Below are positions 1 through 7,812 of a stretch of DNA of 64,000 bases, piece by piece (positions within the stretch are counted from its first letter, which is position 1; each line of letters starts with the position of its first letter). Source of the stretch: Alteromonas sp. BMJM2 (GTDB lineage Bacteria > Pseudomonadota > Gammaproteobacteria > Enterobacterales > Alteromonadaceae); NCBI RefSeq assembly GCF_027257845.1, contig NZ_JAPVOT010000004.1:182935-246934 (forward strand), in the 5' to 3' direction. Both the position numbers and the translations under genes were made by a program. Under the pieces are notes generated by a model. It was not told the origin of the DNA. It worked only from the letters and a program-made list of their open reading frames with translations, and did not search any database.

Positions 1-1688
1 AGTCAATCGACACACAAACGAAAGCGCAGTTGTATGGCGAAGCGTTCGCGCACACTAGAGATTGGGTTGTTATTTTTGATAACCAACTTAATCCGATGAT
101 TGCCAACCAATCGGTTAAAGAAGCTCTTCAGATATCAGCTGACGAGGATATTGCGTCACAACTTGCTCTGGTATTTTCTAAACAAAAAAGTACGTTACAA
201 GAGTTACTCGATAGAATGCGTGAAATTCCTCCCCAAGGCCATTGGAATGGGGAGACAGAAATTGAAAGCTTAAAAGGTAGAAAATATACGGTCAATGTCG
301 GTGTCACCGCAGTGAGTAGCGCAAAAGATGCAAATGAAATTAGTCGATACCTAGTTATTCTTTCCGATATTACAAAACAGAAAGACGCACAAACCGCACT
401 CGTTCAACTTGCTAATTACGACAGTTTAACCGGCTTGCCGAACCGCTCACTTTTGCTGGACCGTATCAGACATGCTTTCGACCAAGCAATAATTGAAAAC
501 ACATCTCTGTGTCTGTTTTTCATTGATTTAGATCGCTTCAAACAAATTAATGATAGCTTGGGGCACGATGCTGGCGACATTTTACTTACAACTATAGGTA
601 AGCGGTTGGAAGATATCGTACGTCAATCAGATACCGTAGCACGACTAGGCGGTGACGAGTTTGTTGTCATGATTGAAAAGGTTGAAGCCGAAGAAGATAT
701 AAACCGATTGGCCAGAAAAATGATTATCGAATTAGCCAAAAGTGTAACGCTTTCGAATCAGATAGTGAGTGTTTCCGCTAGCATTGGCATCTCGCTATAC
801 CCAGAAGACGCAAGTACACCCGATGAACTGCTTAAGAATGCTGATATAGCCATGTACCATGCTAAGGAACTTGGCAGTAACAACTTCCAATATTTCACAC
901 AGCACATGAACGACAGGGCACAATCACGTTTACAACTAGAAAACGCTATCAAACAAGCATATTCACATAATGACTTCACTGGGTTTTATCAACCAATAGT
1001 GTATTCAGACAACGGAGCTATTAGTGGTTTTGAATTACTAATGAGGTGGCCTAGTGAAAATGGATTGATCCCGCCCGATGTTTTTATTCCCGTGGCTGAA
1101 AGTATAGGCTTTATTGAAGACATGACAATTCAGGTTATTGAAAAAGCCATCCCACTTTTAAAAACAGACGCATGGAATGAGAACGCGCTATACCTTTCCA
1201 TTAATCTCAGCGCCATGCATATTTCCAAGCCCACAAAGATCCAAGAAATTATCGCGTTACTCAATGCGCATAGTATCTCTACCAGCGCTATCAGGTTTGA
1301 AATTACCGAAAGCTCATTGATGTCTAATTACGAAGAAGCATTGCAAACAGTATCGTTAATGAAAGACAGCGGCTTTATCATTGCATTAGACGATTTTGGC
1401 ACGGGGTACTCATCGTTAAAGTACTTAAAAGACTTCCCTATAGATATTCTTAAAATAGATAAAAGCTTTGTCAACGACGTGGGAACAAATCAAGGTAATG
1501 AAGGTATTGTGCTAGCAATATTAAGAATGGCTGAAAGCTTAAACATTACGTGTGTTGCCGAAGGCATTGAAACGCAACAGCAAGTAGACTTTTTCAAAGC
1601 TCAAAAGTGTGAATATTTGCAAGGCTTCTTTTATTCAAAACCCGTCGATGCAGACAGTATTGGCCGTCTTATTACTCTTAACCCCTGA
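1..1688 (+). CDS. PAS-GGDEF-EAL c-di-GMP turnover protein, 3' part
   Basis: Partial gene: the reading frame is open to the left window edge, so the true start lies outside. A TTG at 30 is in frame but is not needed as a start. Domains in order, counted from codon 30: a PAS-like sensor (about residues 5-120), GGDEF (about 125-290) and EAL (about 310-550). The GGDEF domain has an intact GGDEF motif and an RxxD inhibitory site (RQSD) five residues upstream. The EAL domain has ELLMR in place of EALxR, plus EITES, DDFGTGYSSL, LKIDKSF and AEGIET, so the catalytic set looks mostly complete. The family makes and/or degrades cyclic di-GMP under control of the sensory N-terminus. Both activities are possible; which dominates cannot be told. 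The missing N-terminus may carry membrane or ligand-binding domains. Confidence 0.93.
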   Translation, partial: SIDTQTKAQLYGEAFAHTRDWVVIFDNQLNPMIANQSVKEALQISADEDIASQLALVFSKQKSTLQELLDRMREIPPQGHWNGETEIESLKGRKYTVNVGVTAVSSAKDANEISRYLVILSDITKQKDAQTALVQLANYDSLTGLPNRSLLLDRIRHAFDQAIIENTSLCLFFIDLDRFKQINDSLGHDAGDILLTTIGKRLEDIVRQSDTVARLGGDEFVVMIEKVEAEEDINRLARKMIIELAKSVTLSNQIVSVSASIGISLYPEDASTPDELLKNADIAMYHAKELGSNNFQYFTQHMNDRAQSRLQLENAIKQAYSHNDFTGFYQPIVYSDNGAISGFELLMRWPSENGLIPPDVFIPVAESIGFIEDMTIQVIEKAIPLLKTDAWNENALYLSINLSAMHISKPTKIQEIIALLNAHSISTSAIRFEITESSLMSNYEEALQTVSLMKDSGFIIALDDFGTGYSSLKYLKDFPIDILKIDKSFVNDVGTNQGNEGIVLAILRMAESLNITCVAEGIETQQQVDFFKAQKCEYLQGFFYSKPVDADSIGRLITLNP

Positions 1689-1694
1689 TTGCAC

Positions 1695-1757
1695 AAATGC
1701 CATACGAGATATGGCATTTGACATAAAATCTCTCCACTGCCATAAGTCTGGCAGTGG
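1695..1757. terminator. Two consecutive hairpins between convergent genes
   Basis: A perfect 10-bp stem (AAATGCCATA, 5-nt loop) occupies 1695-1719. A second 9-bp stem (CCACTGCCA, 6-nt loop) occupies 1734-1757. They lie between the convergent GGDEF-EAL gene and the acylase gene and could stop transcription from both sides. Neither has a long T-run, so termination is inferred from structure and position. Confidence 0.55.
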
Positions 1758-1801
1758 TCTATTGATTATCTATTGATTATCTATTGATTATCTATTGATT
1801 A
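1758..1801. repeat. Four tandem copies of an 11-bp repeat
   Basis: The unit TCTATTGATTA is repeated four times without mismatch at 1758-1768, 1769-1779, 1780-1790 and 1791-1801. The array sits 18 bp beyond the stop codon of the acylase gene and directly follows the second hairpin. It looks like a slippage-prone minisatellite. Confidence 0.95.
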
Positions 1802-1818
1802 TCTGTTTATTGTCGAAT

Positions 1819-4059
1819 TTACCGCTGCCCAGGCCGATACGTTTCCTCGGCGTTTGCCGAAATATCTTCATCGTAAAAATAGACATCTCGCAGTTTGCCT
1901 GAGGCATACACTGCCGCTTGGTCGTTGTAATGTGGAGAGTTAGGGTCGTTACTTAATCCACCAGCGGTAATTGCCTTAGCTTTTAACTTTTCACCAAACT
2001 CAACCGCCGCCACAAAACTGTTTCCCCGAGTGCCATAAATACGCTTTGTCTCGCCTTGACCATAGTTTTGCCCATAGGCCGCCAATGCTCCCCAACGACC
2101 TGATGCGAAACCAACGGGTAAGCTGGGGGCGTTATCATCAAAGTGCTGTCGAATATCTGGGCTTATTCGCTGGAAGCGATTTATCTCGCCCCACGGCGTT
2201 TCCCACGAGCCGAAATCGGTCTTAAGTTTATTTACTGCCGCGCTTAAAGACACCAATCGCTCTTCATCTGATGCAACGCTTTCCATATAGGTATACACGC
2301 TGAGTCCCGCGCTTCGCGCTTTATTGCGCACCGACTTCATAAAATCAGTAGCCCAATAAACGGCAACGGAAGTAGGCACGCTCTCAACGCTACTGCGATT
2401 ATCCCATGCTTGTAATGCTGCTATAGGTGCTGCCAATGCCTTCTTGCGTGGGTCGGAGCTTGGCAGTGAATTGAAGCCCTCGAACAAGGGTGGTAGCAAC
2501 ACATCAAAGCCAGTTAGGTGGCTATCGTAAGCGGCATTAATAAGACTATCGACGTCAAAATCAGTCGTATTTTTGAGTAAATTAATGGCGTGAATACCGC
2601 GATAGTTTTCAGTAGTACCCGAATAATACGCAGGATAATCCGCCTTTTTAGGGCTGAACTCTGCCGCCGCGCTGTAAGGCCAGTTATTGGTATTTTGAAT
2701 CCAGCCATTACCCGGGTTTTTAATATGGATATGCTCTTCTAATGGATGAATACCTTGCCAATCTGTCGCGGGGTTACTTCCATCTACTGGTTGAGTAAAA
2801 TCGAAAGCCGTATCTCGACGAGGTACAAAATTACCGTGGAAGTAGGCAATAGTGCCATCGGCGTCTGCATACACAGTGTTGTTAGACGAGTTTGTTAAGC
2901 CTTTCATTGCTGCATAAAACTCATCGTAATTTTGCGCCTTTGTGCGCGAATAAGACTGTATCAACGCTTTAACTGGCTCTTCCATCAAGCGCACCGACAC
3001 CCACTTGCCGTTATGAGAACGCACAATTGGCCCACGATGGGTAAAGTAAGCGGTCACTTGCTTTTGCTTCATGCTGCCATCTTTGGCTTTAAAAGGGAGC
3101 TCAATGAGTCGTGTTTCGAGTTTGCGCTGCTCATTGCCGTATTGATAATACAGAGCGTCATCTTTTTCGATGACTGTCTCAGCGTATTCGTCTATTACGT
3201 CCACATAGGTTGATGTATGCATCCACCCCACTCGCTCGTTAAAGCCCTGGTAGATAAAGAATTGCCCCCACGTAGATGCCCCATAGGCATTTAACCCTTC
3301 CTCTGATTGCACATGCGCCTCGTGCCTGAAATAAAAGCTGGTATGTGGGTTTACTAAAAGAAGTGCATTACCGTTTTTCGTACGACTCGGTGCAATGGCA
3401 AAACCGTTCGAACCACCCGGCTCTGCGTTTAACGCGTCAGGTGCATTTACTGAATCTGGTCCAGAAGGTATGTCTGCCATATCATCACCGTAAAATTCGG
3501 CCAATCGAGCCATGCTTACGCCCCGCTCAATATCGCCACCAATACTGCCCTCACTAAAGGTGAGCGCCATCCATGGTTCAAAACGTGTTATTACTTTGGG
3601 TTTTACCTTGGGATGCGTATAAAGGTAATAGTTTAGGCCATCGGCAAACGCGACCATTAATTTTTTAAGCCACTCAGGGCTTTCTTCATACTGCTTTTTA
3701 ATTTGCTTAGGCTGAATAAACAGCTTCATGCGAAGGTCTCGGTATAGTTCACCCTCGCCGAGATCTTCAGCTAAACGACCCATGGCATTAATATAATTGC
3801 GCTCTATTCGATTAAAGTCGTCTTCGGCCTGGGCATAAAGCATTCCAAACACTGCATCTGCATCAGTTTTCCCTTTAATATGGGGAATGCCCCAATTATC
3901 GCGGGTAATAGTCACGTTCTTTGCCGTTGCTTCCCAGCGCAAGATGTCCTTTGATTGATTATCAGTGAACTGATCGACTGCGGGCGTCTTATGATCTGAC
4001 GAGCACGCGGAAATAAACATAATCACAAATACAGCAAAACAAACCGACAGGCACTTCAT
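1819..4059 (-). CDS. Penicillin acylase family N-terminal-nucleophile hydrolase, lipoprotein
   Basis: About 746 residues from the ATG at 4059, which has AAGGA eight bases upstream; an in-frame ATG ten codons earlier lacks this. The N-terminus is a lipoprotein signal ending in the lipobox ISAC, so the mature protein is probably membrane-anchored in the periplasm. The family is made as one chain that self-cleaves to an alpha and a beta subunit. The catalytic serine exposed by that cut is recognisable in GGSNGFAIAPSRT (Ser near residue 217). Members hydrolyse amide bonds in acyl-homoserine lactones, aculeacin or beta-lactams. The substrate here cannot be fixed from sequence; quorum-signal or acyl-amide degradation are the usual guesses. 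It is a single gene, convergent with the upstream c-di-GMP gene. Confidence 0.9.
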   Translation of the reverse strand: MKCLSVCFAVFVIMFISACSSDHKTPAVDQFTDNQSKDILRWEATAKNVTITRDNWGIPHIKGKTDADAVFGMLYAQAEDDFNRIERNYINAMGRLAEDLGEGELYRDLRMKLFIQPKQIKKQYEESPEWLKKLMVAFADGLNYYLYTHPKVKPKVITRFEPWMALTFSEGSIGGDIERGVSMARLAEFYGDDMADIPSGPDSVNAPDALNAEPGGSNGFAIAPSRTKNGNALLLVNPHTSFYFRHEAHVQSEEGLNAYGASTWGQFFIYQGFNERVGWMHTSTYVDVIDEYAETVIEKDDALYYQYGNEQRKLETRLIELPFKAKDGSMKQKQVTAYFTHRGPIVRSHNGKWVSVRLMEEPVKALIQSYSRTKAQNYDEFYAAMKGLTNSSNNTVYADADGTIAYFHGNFVPRRDTAFDFTQPVDGSNPATDWQGIHPLEEHIHIKNPGNGWIQNTNNWPYSAAAEFSPKKADYPAYYSGTTENYRGIHAINLLKNTTDFDVDSLINAAYDSHLTGFDVLLPPLFEGFNSLPSSDPRKKALAAPIAALQAWDNRSSVESVPTSVAVYWATDFMKSVRNKARSAGLSVYTYMESVASDEERLVSLSAAVNKLKTDFGSWETPWGEINRFQRISPDIRQHFDDNAPSLPVGFASGRWGALAAYGQNYGQGETKRIYGTRGNSFVAAVEFGEKLKAKAITAGGLSNDPNSPHYNDQAAVYASGKLRDVYFYDEDISANAEETYRPGQR

Positions 4060-4374
4060 GTGCTTTTCCTTATTTTTAGTTGTAAGCAAAACCTACTACT
4101 CATTAATTCAACTGTAAAGAAAGCCCCTAGTATTGATGTGTAAAGTGCCCTCAATGTCGATTAAAGCGCCCGCGCGAATTAAAAAGCCCGCGACGCTGAT
4201 TTTTTATGACCATTATTGGCTTTGCTGCAAAGGGCTTAGTCTAAAGTATAGTTTTGAATACCTATATATCGCCCAACATGTTTTTGTTTTTGTGAAGGTG
4301 GCGTTTAATACAACTCAAGCAACGACGAGTGAGTTGCAAAAAACATTAAACAATTAACCACAGGAACTTTAACC
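4060..4374. other. Intergenic region between divergent genes
   Basis: About 315 bases separating the acylase gene (-) from the DUF3718 gene (+). It should hold both promoters. A 74-codon frame inside it has no signal, domain or good ribosome site and is not called. No clear operator was seen. Confidence 0.5.
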
Positions 4375-4773
4375 ATGTTGAAAATAGTTAAAACCTCTAT
4401 CATCATCGCAGCATCTACACTTGCTTTCTCTAACGCAGCACAAGCAGACGGCATCAGCGATGCACTCGCTAACATCTGTACTATCGTGCAGGCTGACGAC
4501 AAAGGTGAGCTTCGTAAAAAAATGCGTAGCGTTCAGTCAGATTTTCGTTTAAAACTTCGCGATTATTACTCTGGTATTTCATGTGATGGTAACAGCCTTA
4601 TCCGCACGGCAGTAGCTAACAATGCGATTGAAGTAGGTACGTTGTTAGTGAAAAAAATGCCGAGTAAAGATTTACAAGCCCCTGAGGCAGACGGCAAAAC
4701 ACTTCAAGCGTGGATTGCTGAGCAAGGTCTACAAGACTCTCCTATTTCGGCAGAGCTTAACGGAAGAATTTAA
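4375..4773 (+). CDS. Small exported DUF3718-type protein
   Basis: 132 residues starting at an ATG preceded by AGGAA. A signal peptide is visible (hydrophobic stretch ending ...SNAAQA-D), so the mature protein of about 108 residues is periplasmic or secreted. The mature part has the pattern of DUF3718 proteins common in Alteromonadales: ALANIC near the start, a basic helix, then SCDGNSLIRTAVANNA. Two conserved cysteines (in ANIC and ISCDG) could form a disulfide. Function is unknown for the family. It is monocistronic and is followed by a strong terminator. Confidence 0.75.
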   Translation: MLKIVKTSIIIAASTLAFSNAAQADGISDALANICTIVQADDKGELRKKMRSVQSDFRLKLRDYYSGISCDGNSLIRTAVANNAIEVGTLLVKKMPSKDLQAPEADGKTLQAWIAEQGLQDSPISAELNGRI

Positions 4774-4846
4774 TTTCTAACCGAACCTAATACATCACAC
4801 CATGTGAGTAACAGTTTCAACATGGTAGCGGCTCCGGGCCGCACTA

Positions 4847-4876
4847 GAGGCCCCTTTATTGGGGCCTCGCCTTTTT
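4847..4876 (+). terminator. Intrinsic terminator of the DUF3718 gene
   Basis: An 8-bp GC-rich stem (GAGGCCCC, loop TTTATT, GGGGCCTC) at 4847-4868 is followed by GCCTTTTT. It is a good rho-independent terminator 73 bases after the stop codon. Confidence 0.85.
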
Positions 4877-5240
4877 CTACCATGCACCTATCACCTCTTC
4901 CCAACATAATTTCCTATTTTTTCATCCACACATTACATTCCTCAATTCAACACATTGCCAAAAAAACAGTAACTCTATTTTCGATTCAAAAACTAACCAA
5001 AAGTAAGACTTCAGATTTAACTCGGTAGTCAATTGACAATATTTTTGGTTGCCTGCCTATATCGTTAAAGAGAGCTCCCTCGACATTTTAAGCGAGTAAT
5101 TTTCATTTAAGAGCACATAAAGAGCCCTTTAGCTTTTTTTCCACTGCCCCTCAGTGGTTCCCCTACAGCTTCAATCTGGTAACTCAATTCAAGTAATCAT
5201 CAAATTAGATTAGATATAACTTATATTCCTCGCTATATTA
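4877..5240. other. AT-rich leader region upstream of the peroxiredoxin gene
   Basis: About 360 bases without a credible gene. It contains a short hairpin (CCACTG, loop CCCCT, CAGTGG at 5141-5157) and a strongly AT-rich stretch running into the palindrome at 5241-5263. A 74-codon frame from 4804 spans the terminator and is rejected. Confidence 0.5.
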
Positions 5241-5263
5241 AATGTGTATTTTAAATGCACCTT
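5241..5263. promoter_or_regulatory. NsrR/Rrf2-like palindromic operator, site A
   Basis: AATGTGTATTT, one T, AAATGCACCTT. The arms match as inverted repeats at 9 of 11 positions. The 11-1-11 layout and the core resemble the known NsrR half-site, usually written AANATGCATTT. It ends 20 bp before the start codon of the peroxiredoxin gene, where repressor binding would block transcription. Similar sites lie at 7689-7711 and 17976-17998. Function is inferred. Confidence 0.6.
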
Positions 5264-5282
5264 AAAAAGAGAGAGCATTACT

Positions 5283-5933
5283 ATGACAACTGAAAATCAA
5301 AGCACAGTTACATTTCCACAGCTTAACCGCCCAGCACCTGACTTTTGTGCAAAAACAACTCACGGTGAGAAATCACTTTCTGATTACAAAGGTAAGTGGT
5401 TAGTACTTTTTTCACATCCAGCAGACTTTACTCCGGTATGTACTACCGAGTTTATCGGCTTTGCCAACGCGTCAGACAAGTTCGCTTCTTTGAATACTGA
5501 ATTGCTGGGCTTATCTATTGACAGCACTCACTCACACATCGCTTGGGTACGCAATATCAAGGAGAAGTTCGGTGTAACAATACCCTTCCCTATTATTGCT
5601 GACCTTTCAATGGAAGTGGCCAAGTCTTACGGTATGGTGCAACCTGGAGCAAGTGATACTTCAGCGGTTCGTGCAACCTTTATCATTGACCCTGAGGGTA
5701 TTCTTCGCGCCATGGTTTACTACCCAATGAGTAACGGTCGCGCTATTAATGAATTTGTCAGACTTGTTGAAGCTTTACAAACAAGTGATGAGCACAGCTG
5801 TGCTACACCTGAAAACTGGAAGGTTGGTGAAGAAGTTATTGTACCACCTCCACACACTGTAGAAGACGCTGAAGGTAGAGACACTGCAGGCTACAACTAT
5901 GTAGATTGGTACTTCTGTAAAAAGTCTCTGTAA
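5283..5933 (+). CDS. Peroxiredoxin, Prx6/AhpC-TSA type
   Basis: 216 residues from the ATG at 5283 (GAGAG just upstream); a longer in-frame start at 5244 would lie inside the operator. The peroxidatic cysteine is in the motif FTPVCTTEF. The C-terminal half has the Prx6-class dimer and tail pattern (ENWKVGEEVIVPPP, then DWYFCKKSL), with further cysteines in HSCATPENW and YFC that could resolve the oxidised enzyme. The family reduces hydrogen peroxide, organic peroxides and peroxynitrite in the cytoplasm. It opens a gene set with a persulfide dioxygenase and a rhodanese, so persulfide or sulfide-linked oxidative stress is a plausible physiological role. It is preceded by operator site A. Confidence 0.93.
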   Translation: MTTENQSTVTFPQLNRPAPDFCAKTTHGEKSLSDYKGKWLVLFSHPADFTPVCTTEFIGFANASDKFASLNTELLGLSIDSTHSHIAWVRNIKEKFGVTIPFPIIADLSMEVAKSYGMVQPGASDTSAVRATFIIDPEGILRAMVYYPMSNGRAINEFVRLVEALQTSDEHSCATPENWKVGEEVIVPPPHTVEDAEGRDTAGYNYVDWYFCKKSL

Positions 5934-5970
5934 GTTTTAACTAAGCACGACCTTACGTTTTGAAGATTTA

Positions 5971-5999
5971 TCAGTGATATATAATTCCTATATCACTGA
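5971..5999. repeat. Perfect 11-bp inverted repeat between peroxiredoxin and dioxygenase genes
   Basis: TCAGTGATATA, 7-nt spacer TAATTCC, TATATCACTGA: eleven of eleven positions pair. It sits in the 84-bp gap between two genes that otherwise look like one operon. It has no T-tract. It could be an operator for a second regulator or an RNA hairpin that sets the ratio of the two gene products. Confidence 0.8.
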
Positions 6000-6017
6000 A
6001 TTTACATGGAGATTACG

Positions 6018-6887
6018 ATGAGCATACAAACTGAAATCACGTCATTTTTAGATAACGACAGTGAGACATTTACCTATGTAGTGGAGGACAAGTCCACATC
6101 TAAAGCCGTTATCATTGATCCAGTTTTAGATTTCGACTACAGCGCAGGCCGTATTCATACAGAAAGCGCAGAGAAAATTGCACAGTTTATAAACGACAGG
6201 GGGTTACACGTTGAGTGGATTTTAGAAACCCACGCCCATGCTGACCATTTGTCGGCCGCCCCTTTTTTCAAGCGCAAGTACAACGCAAAAATTGGTATTG
6301 GGGCGCGCATTACAGAGGTCCAAAAGATCTTTAAAGCGCTCTTCAATTTAGAAAAAGAGTTTCTTCCTAACGGTGCGCAGTTCGACAAGCTATTTGAGGA
6401 GGGTGATATTCTTGAAGTTGGCAACCTGCGCTTTGAAGTGATGCACGTACCCGGTCACACACCAGCAGACATTGCGTATTTACTTAATAAAGAGTCGGTA
6501 TTTGTAGGTGACACCATGTTTATGCCGGACGTGGGAACCGCACGTTGTGATTTCCCTGGTGGCAGTGCAAGCACCCTTTACGACTCAATACATCGAATTT
6601 TGGCACTACCTGAACAAACGAACATCTACGTTTGCCATGACTATCCAACACAACATCGTACTCACGAAAGTAAAGTGACAGTTGGTGAACAAAAGGAATT
6701 CAATATTCACGTTAAAGACGGCGTTTTAAAGGCTGAATTTGTTCAGATGCGTGAAGCACGAGACGCTACATTGAACATGCCCAGGTTGATACTTCCTTCG
6801 ATACAGATAAATGTACGAGCAGGTGAATTACCGCCAGCCGAGGGTAACAATGTAAGCTATATCAAAGTACCGATTAACCAACTTTGA
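6018..6887 (+). CDS. Persulfide dioxygenase-type MBL-fold protein (first copy)
   Basis: 289 residues from the ATG at 6018, which has GGAG seven bases upstream; an ATG four codons earlier overlaps that site. It is a metallo-beta-lactamase fold of the ETHE1/Blh class. Visible features are the metal motif THAHADHLSAA, the second metal region PGHTPADI, GDTMF, the class-specific GTARCDFPGG and CHDYP near the C-terminal third. These enzymes are mononuclear non-heme iron proteins that use O2 to oxidise glutathione persulfide to sulfite. The rhodanese gene follows 9 bases downstream. A second, related copy lies at 16259-17113. The Blh/ETHE1 subclass is clear; the exact persulfide substrate is inferred. 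Confidence 0.9.
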   Translation: MSIQTEITSFLDNDSETFTYVVEDKSTSKAVIIDPVLDFDYSAGRIHTESAEKIAQFINDRGLHVEWILETHAHADHLSAAPFFKRKYNAKIGIGARITEVQKIFKALFNLEKEFLPNGAQFDKLFEEGDILEVGNLRFEVMHVPGHTPADIAYLLNKESVFVGDTMFMPDVGTARCDFPGGSASTLYDSIHRILALPEQTNIYVCHDYPTQHRTHESKVTVGEQKEFNIHVKDGVLKAEFVQMREARDATLNMPRLILPSIQINVRAGELPPAEGNNVSYIKVPINQL

Positions 6888-6896
6888 GGCAATCCA

Positions 6897-7298
6897 ATGA
6901 AAACACCAAAGGTTTACATTAGTGAAGTAAAGGCCTGTGTTGAAGAAGTTACCGTGGACGACCTTATGATTGCGTTAACGCAACCCGATGTCATTTTAAT
7001 CGACGTGAGAGAAAACGAAGAGTATCAACACGAGCATATCGCAGCAGCGGTTAATATGCCAAGGGGGCTACTTGAGATGAAGATAAGTAGTCACCCGCTG
7101 TTGTCACATCATTGTGAAGAGAAAGATGCTATTGAGGATTTAGCCCAACGAAGTATCTATTTAATCTGTAGATCTGGTGGACGCTCGGCGTTGGCAGCGA
7201 AGTCTCTCTACGAAATGGGTCATCGATACGTATTTTCTGTAGCAGGCGGTATGGATGAGTGGCATAGAAAAAGTTTGCCGGTAAACACTAATCGGTAG
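6897..7298 (+). CDS. Single-domain rhodanese sulfurtransferase
   Basis: 133 residues forming one rhodanese domain (about residues 15-130). The active loop is CRSGGRSA, with the catalytic cysteine that carries a persulfide, and the family signature DVRENEEY and a terminal GGMDEWH are present. It starts 9 bases after the persulfide dioxygenase and would be co-transcribed. The expected role is moving sulfane sulfur between glutathione or protein persulfides and acceptors in the cytoplasm, feeding or draining the dioxygenase substrate pool. Confidence 0.92.
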   Translation: MKTPKVYISEVKACVEEVTVDDLMIALTQPDVILIDVRENEEYQHEHIAAAVNMPRGLLEMKISSHPLLSHHCEEKDAIEDLAQRSIYLICRSGGRSALAAKSLYEMGHRYVFSVAGGMDEWHRKSLPVNTNR

Positions 7299-7306
7299 AG
7301 CATAAA

Positions 7307-7672
7307 ATGCGCTTCAACAAAAAAGCGGGAACAATCGCGTTACTCCTTTTAGTGTATGTTCCCGCACCATCAGCTGCATCGGGCAATCTAATTTCTCAAG
7401 AGCCAGCCAGACGAAGTGTGTTTGCTCGAAACAACATGAGTACACCGGGTATTTCAACCACCATCGCCGTTAGTGAAGATACAGAATTACAACTTGAATA
7501 CAGGCAATTCAATATTCATAAGAGTGGTGACTCAGGACGGTTAAATGGAGCGGTTTTAGAAAATAGTGCTTTTTAAGGAAGTCTTTCAGAGCTCCGTATG
7601 CGAGTGAAACTAAGTGACAACATAGGAATTGAAGCTTTATTTTCGCTGTTGTTTTTTCAACATCATTTATAA
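7307..7672 (+). pseudogene. Exported small protein gene broken by an in-frame stop
   Basis: The frame begins 8 bases after the rhodanese stop with a clear signal peptide (basic start, then a hydrophobic run ending near PSAASG). It runs 89 codons to a TAA at 7574-7576. The same frame continues without a shift for 31 further codons to a TAA at 7670-7672. The downstream part, with stretches such as SELRMRVKLSDNIGIEAL, looks like alternating hydrophobic beta strands, as does GISTTIAVSEDTELQLEYRQF before the stop. One base change (TAA to CAA or AAA) would restore a protein of about 120 residues, perhaps a small outer-membrane barrel. It could instead be a genuine 89-residue protein. Function is not recognised. 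Confidence 0.55.
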
Positions 7673-7688
7673 CTTCATACAACCTTTT

Positions 7689-7711
7689 AATATGCATTTT
7701 AGATATACATT
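7689..7711. promoter_or_regulatory. NsrR/Rrf2-like palindromic operator, site B
   Basis: AATATGCATTT, one T, AGATATACATT. The arms pair at 7 of 11 positions and the left arm is very close to the NsrR half-site. It lies about 100 bp upstream of cydA. Confidence 0.55.
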
Positions 7712-7726
7712 AAAAGAAAATTGTAG

Positions 7727-7739
7727 TACATTTAATGTA
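7727..7739. promoter_or_regulatory. Short perfect palindrome in the cydA leader
   Basis: TACATT-T-AATGTA is a perfect 6-1-6 palindrome 15 bp after site B. It may be a second, partial operator for the same regulator or part of the promoter. No other evidence. Confidence 0.35.
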
Positions 7740-7812
7740 TGGTTCCCGGCTGGTAATGAGGGAACGATACCTAATACGTTATCGCCAATTATCTTACAAA
7801 GAGGTTTGTGCT

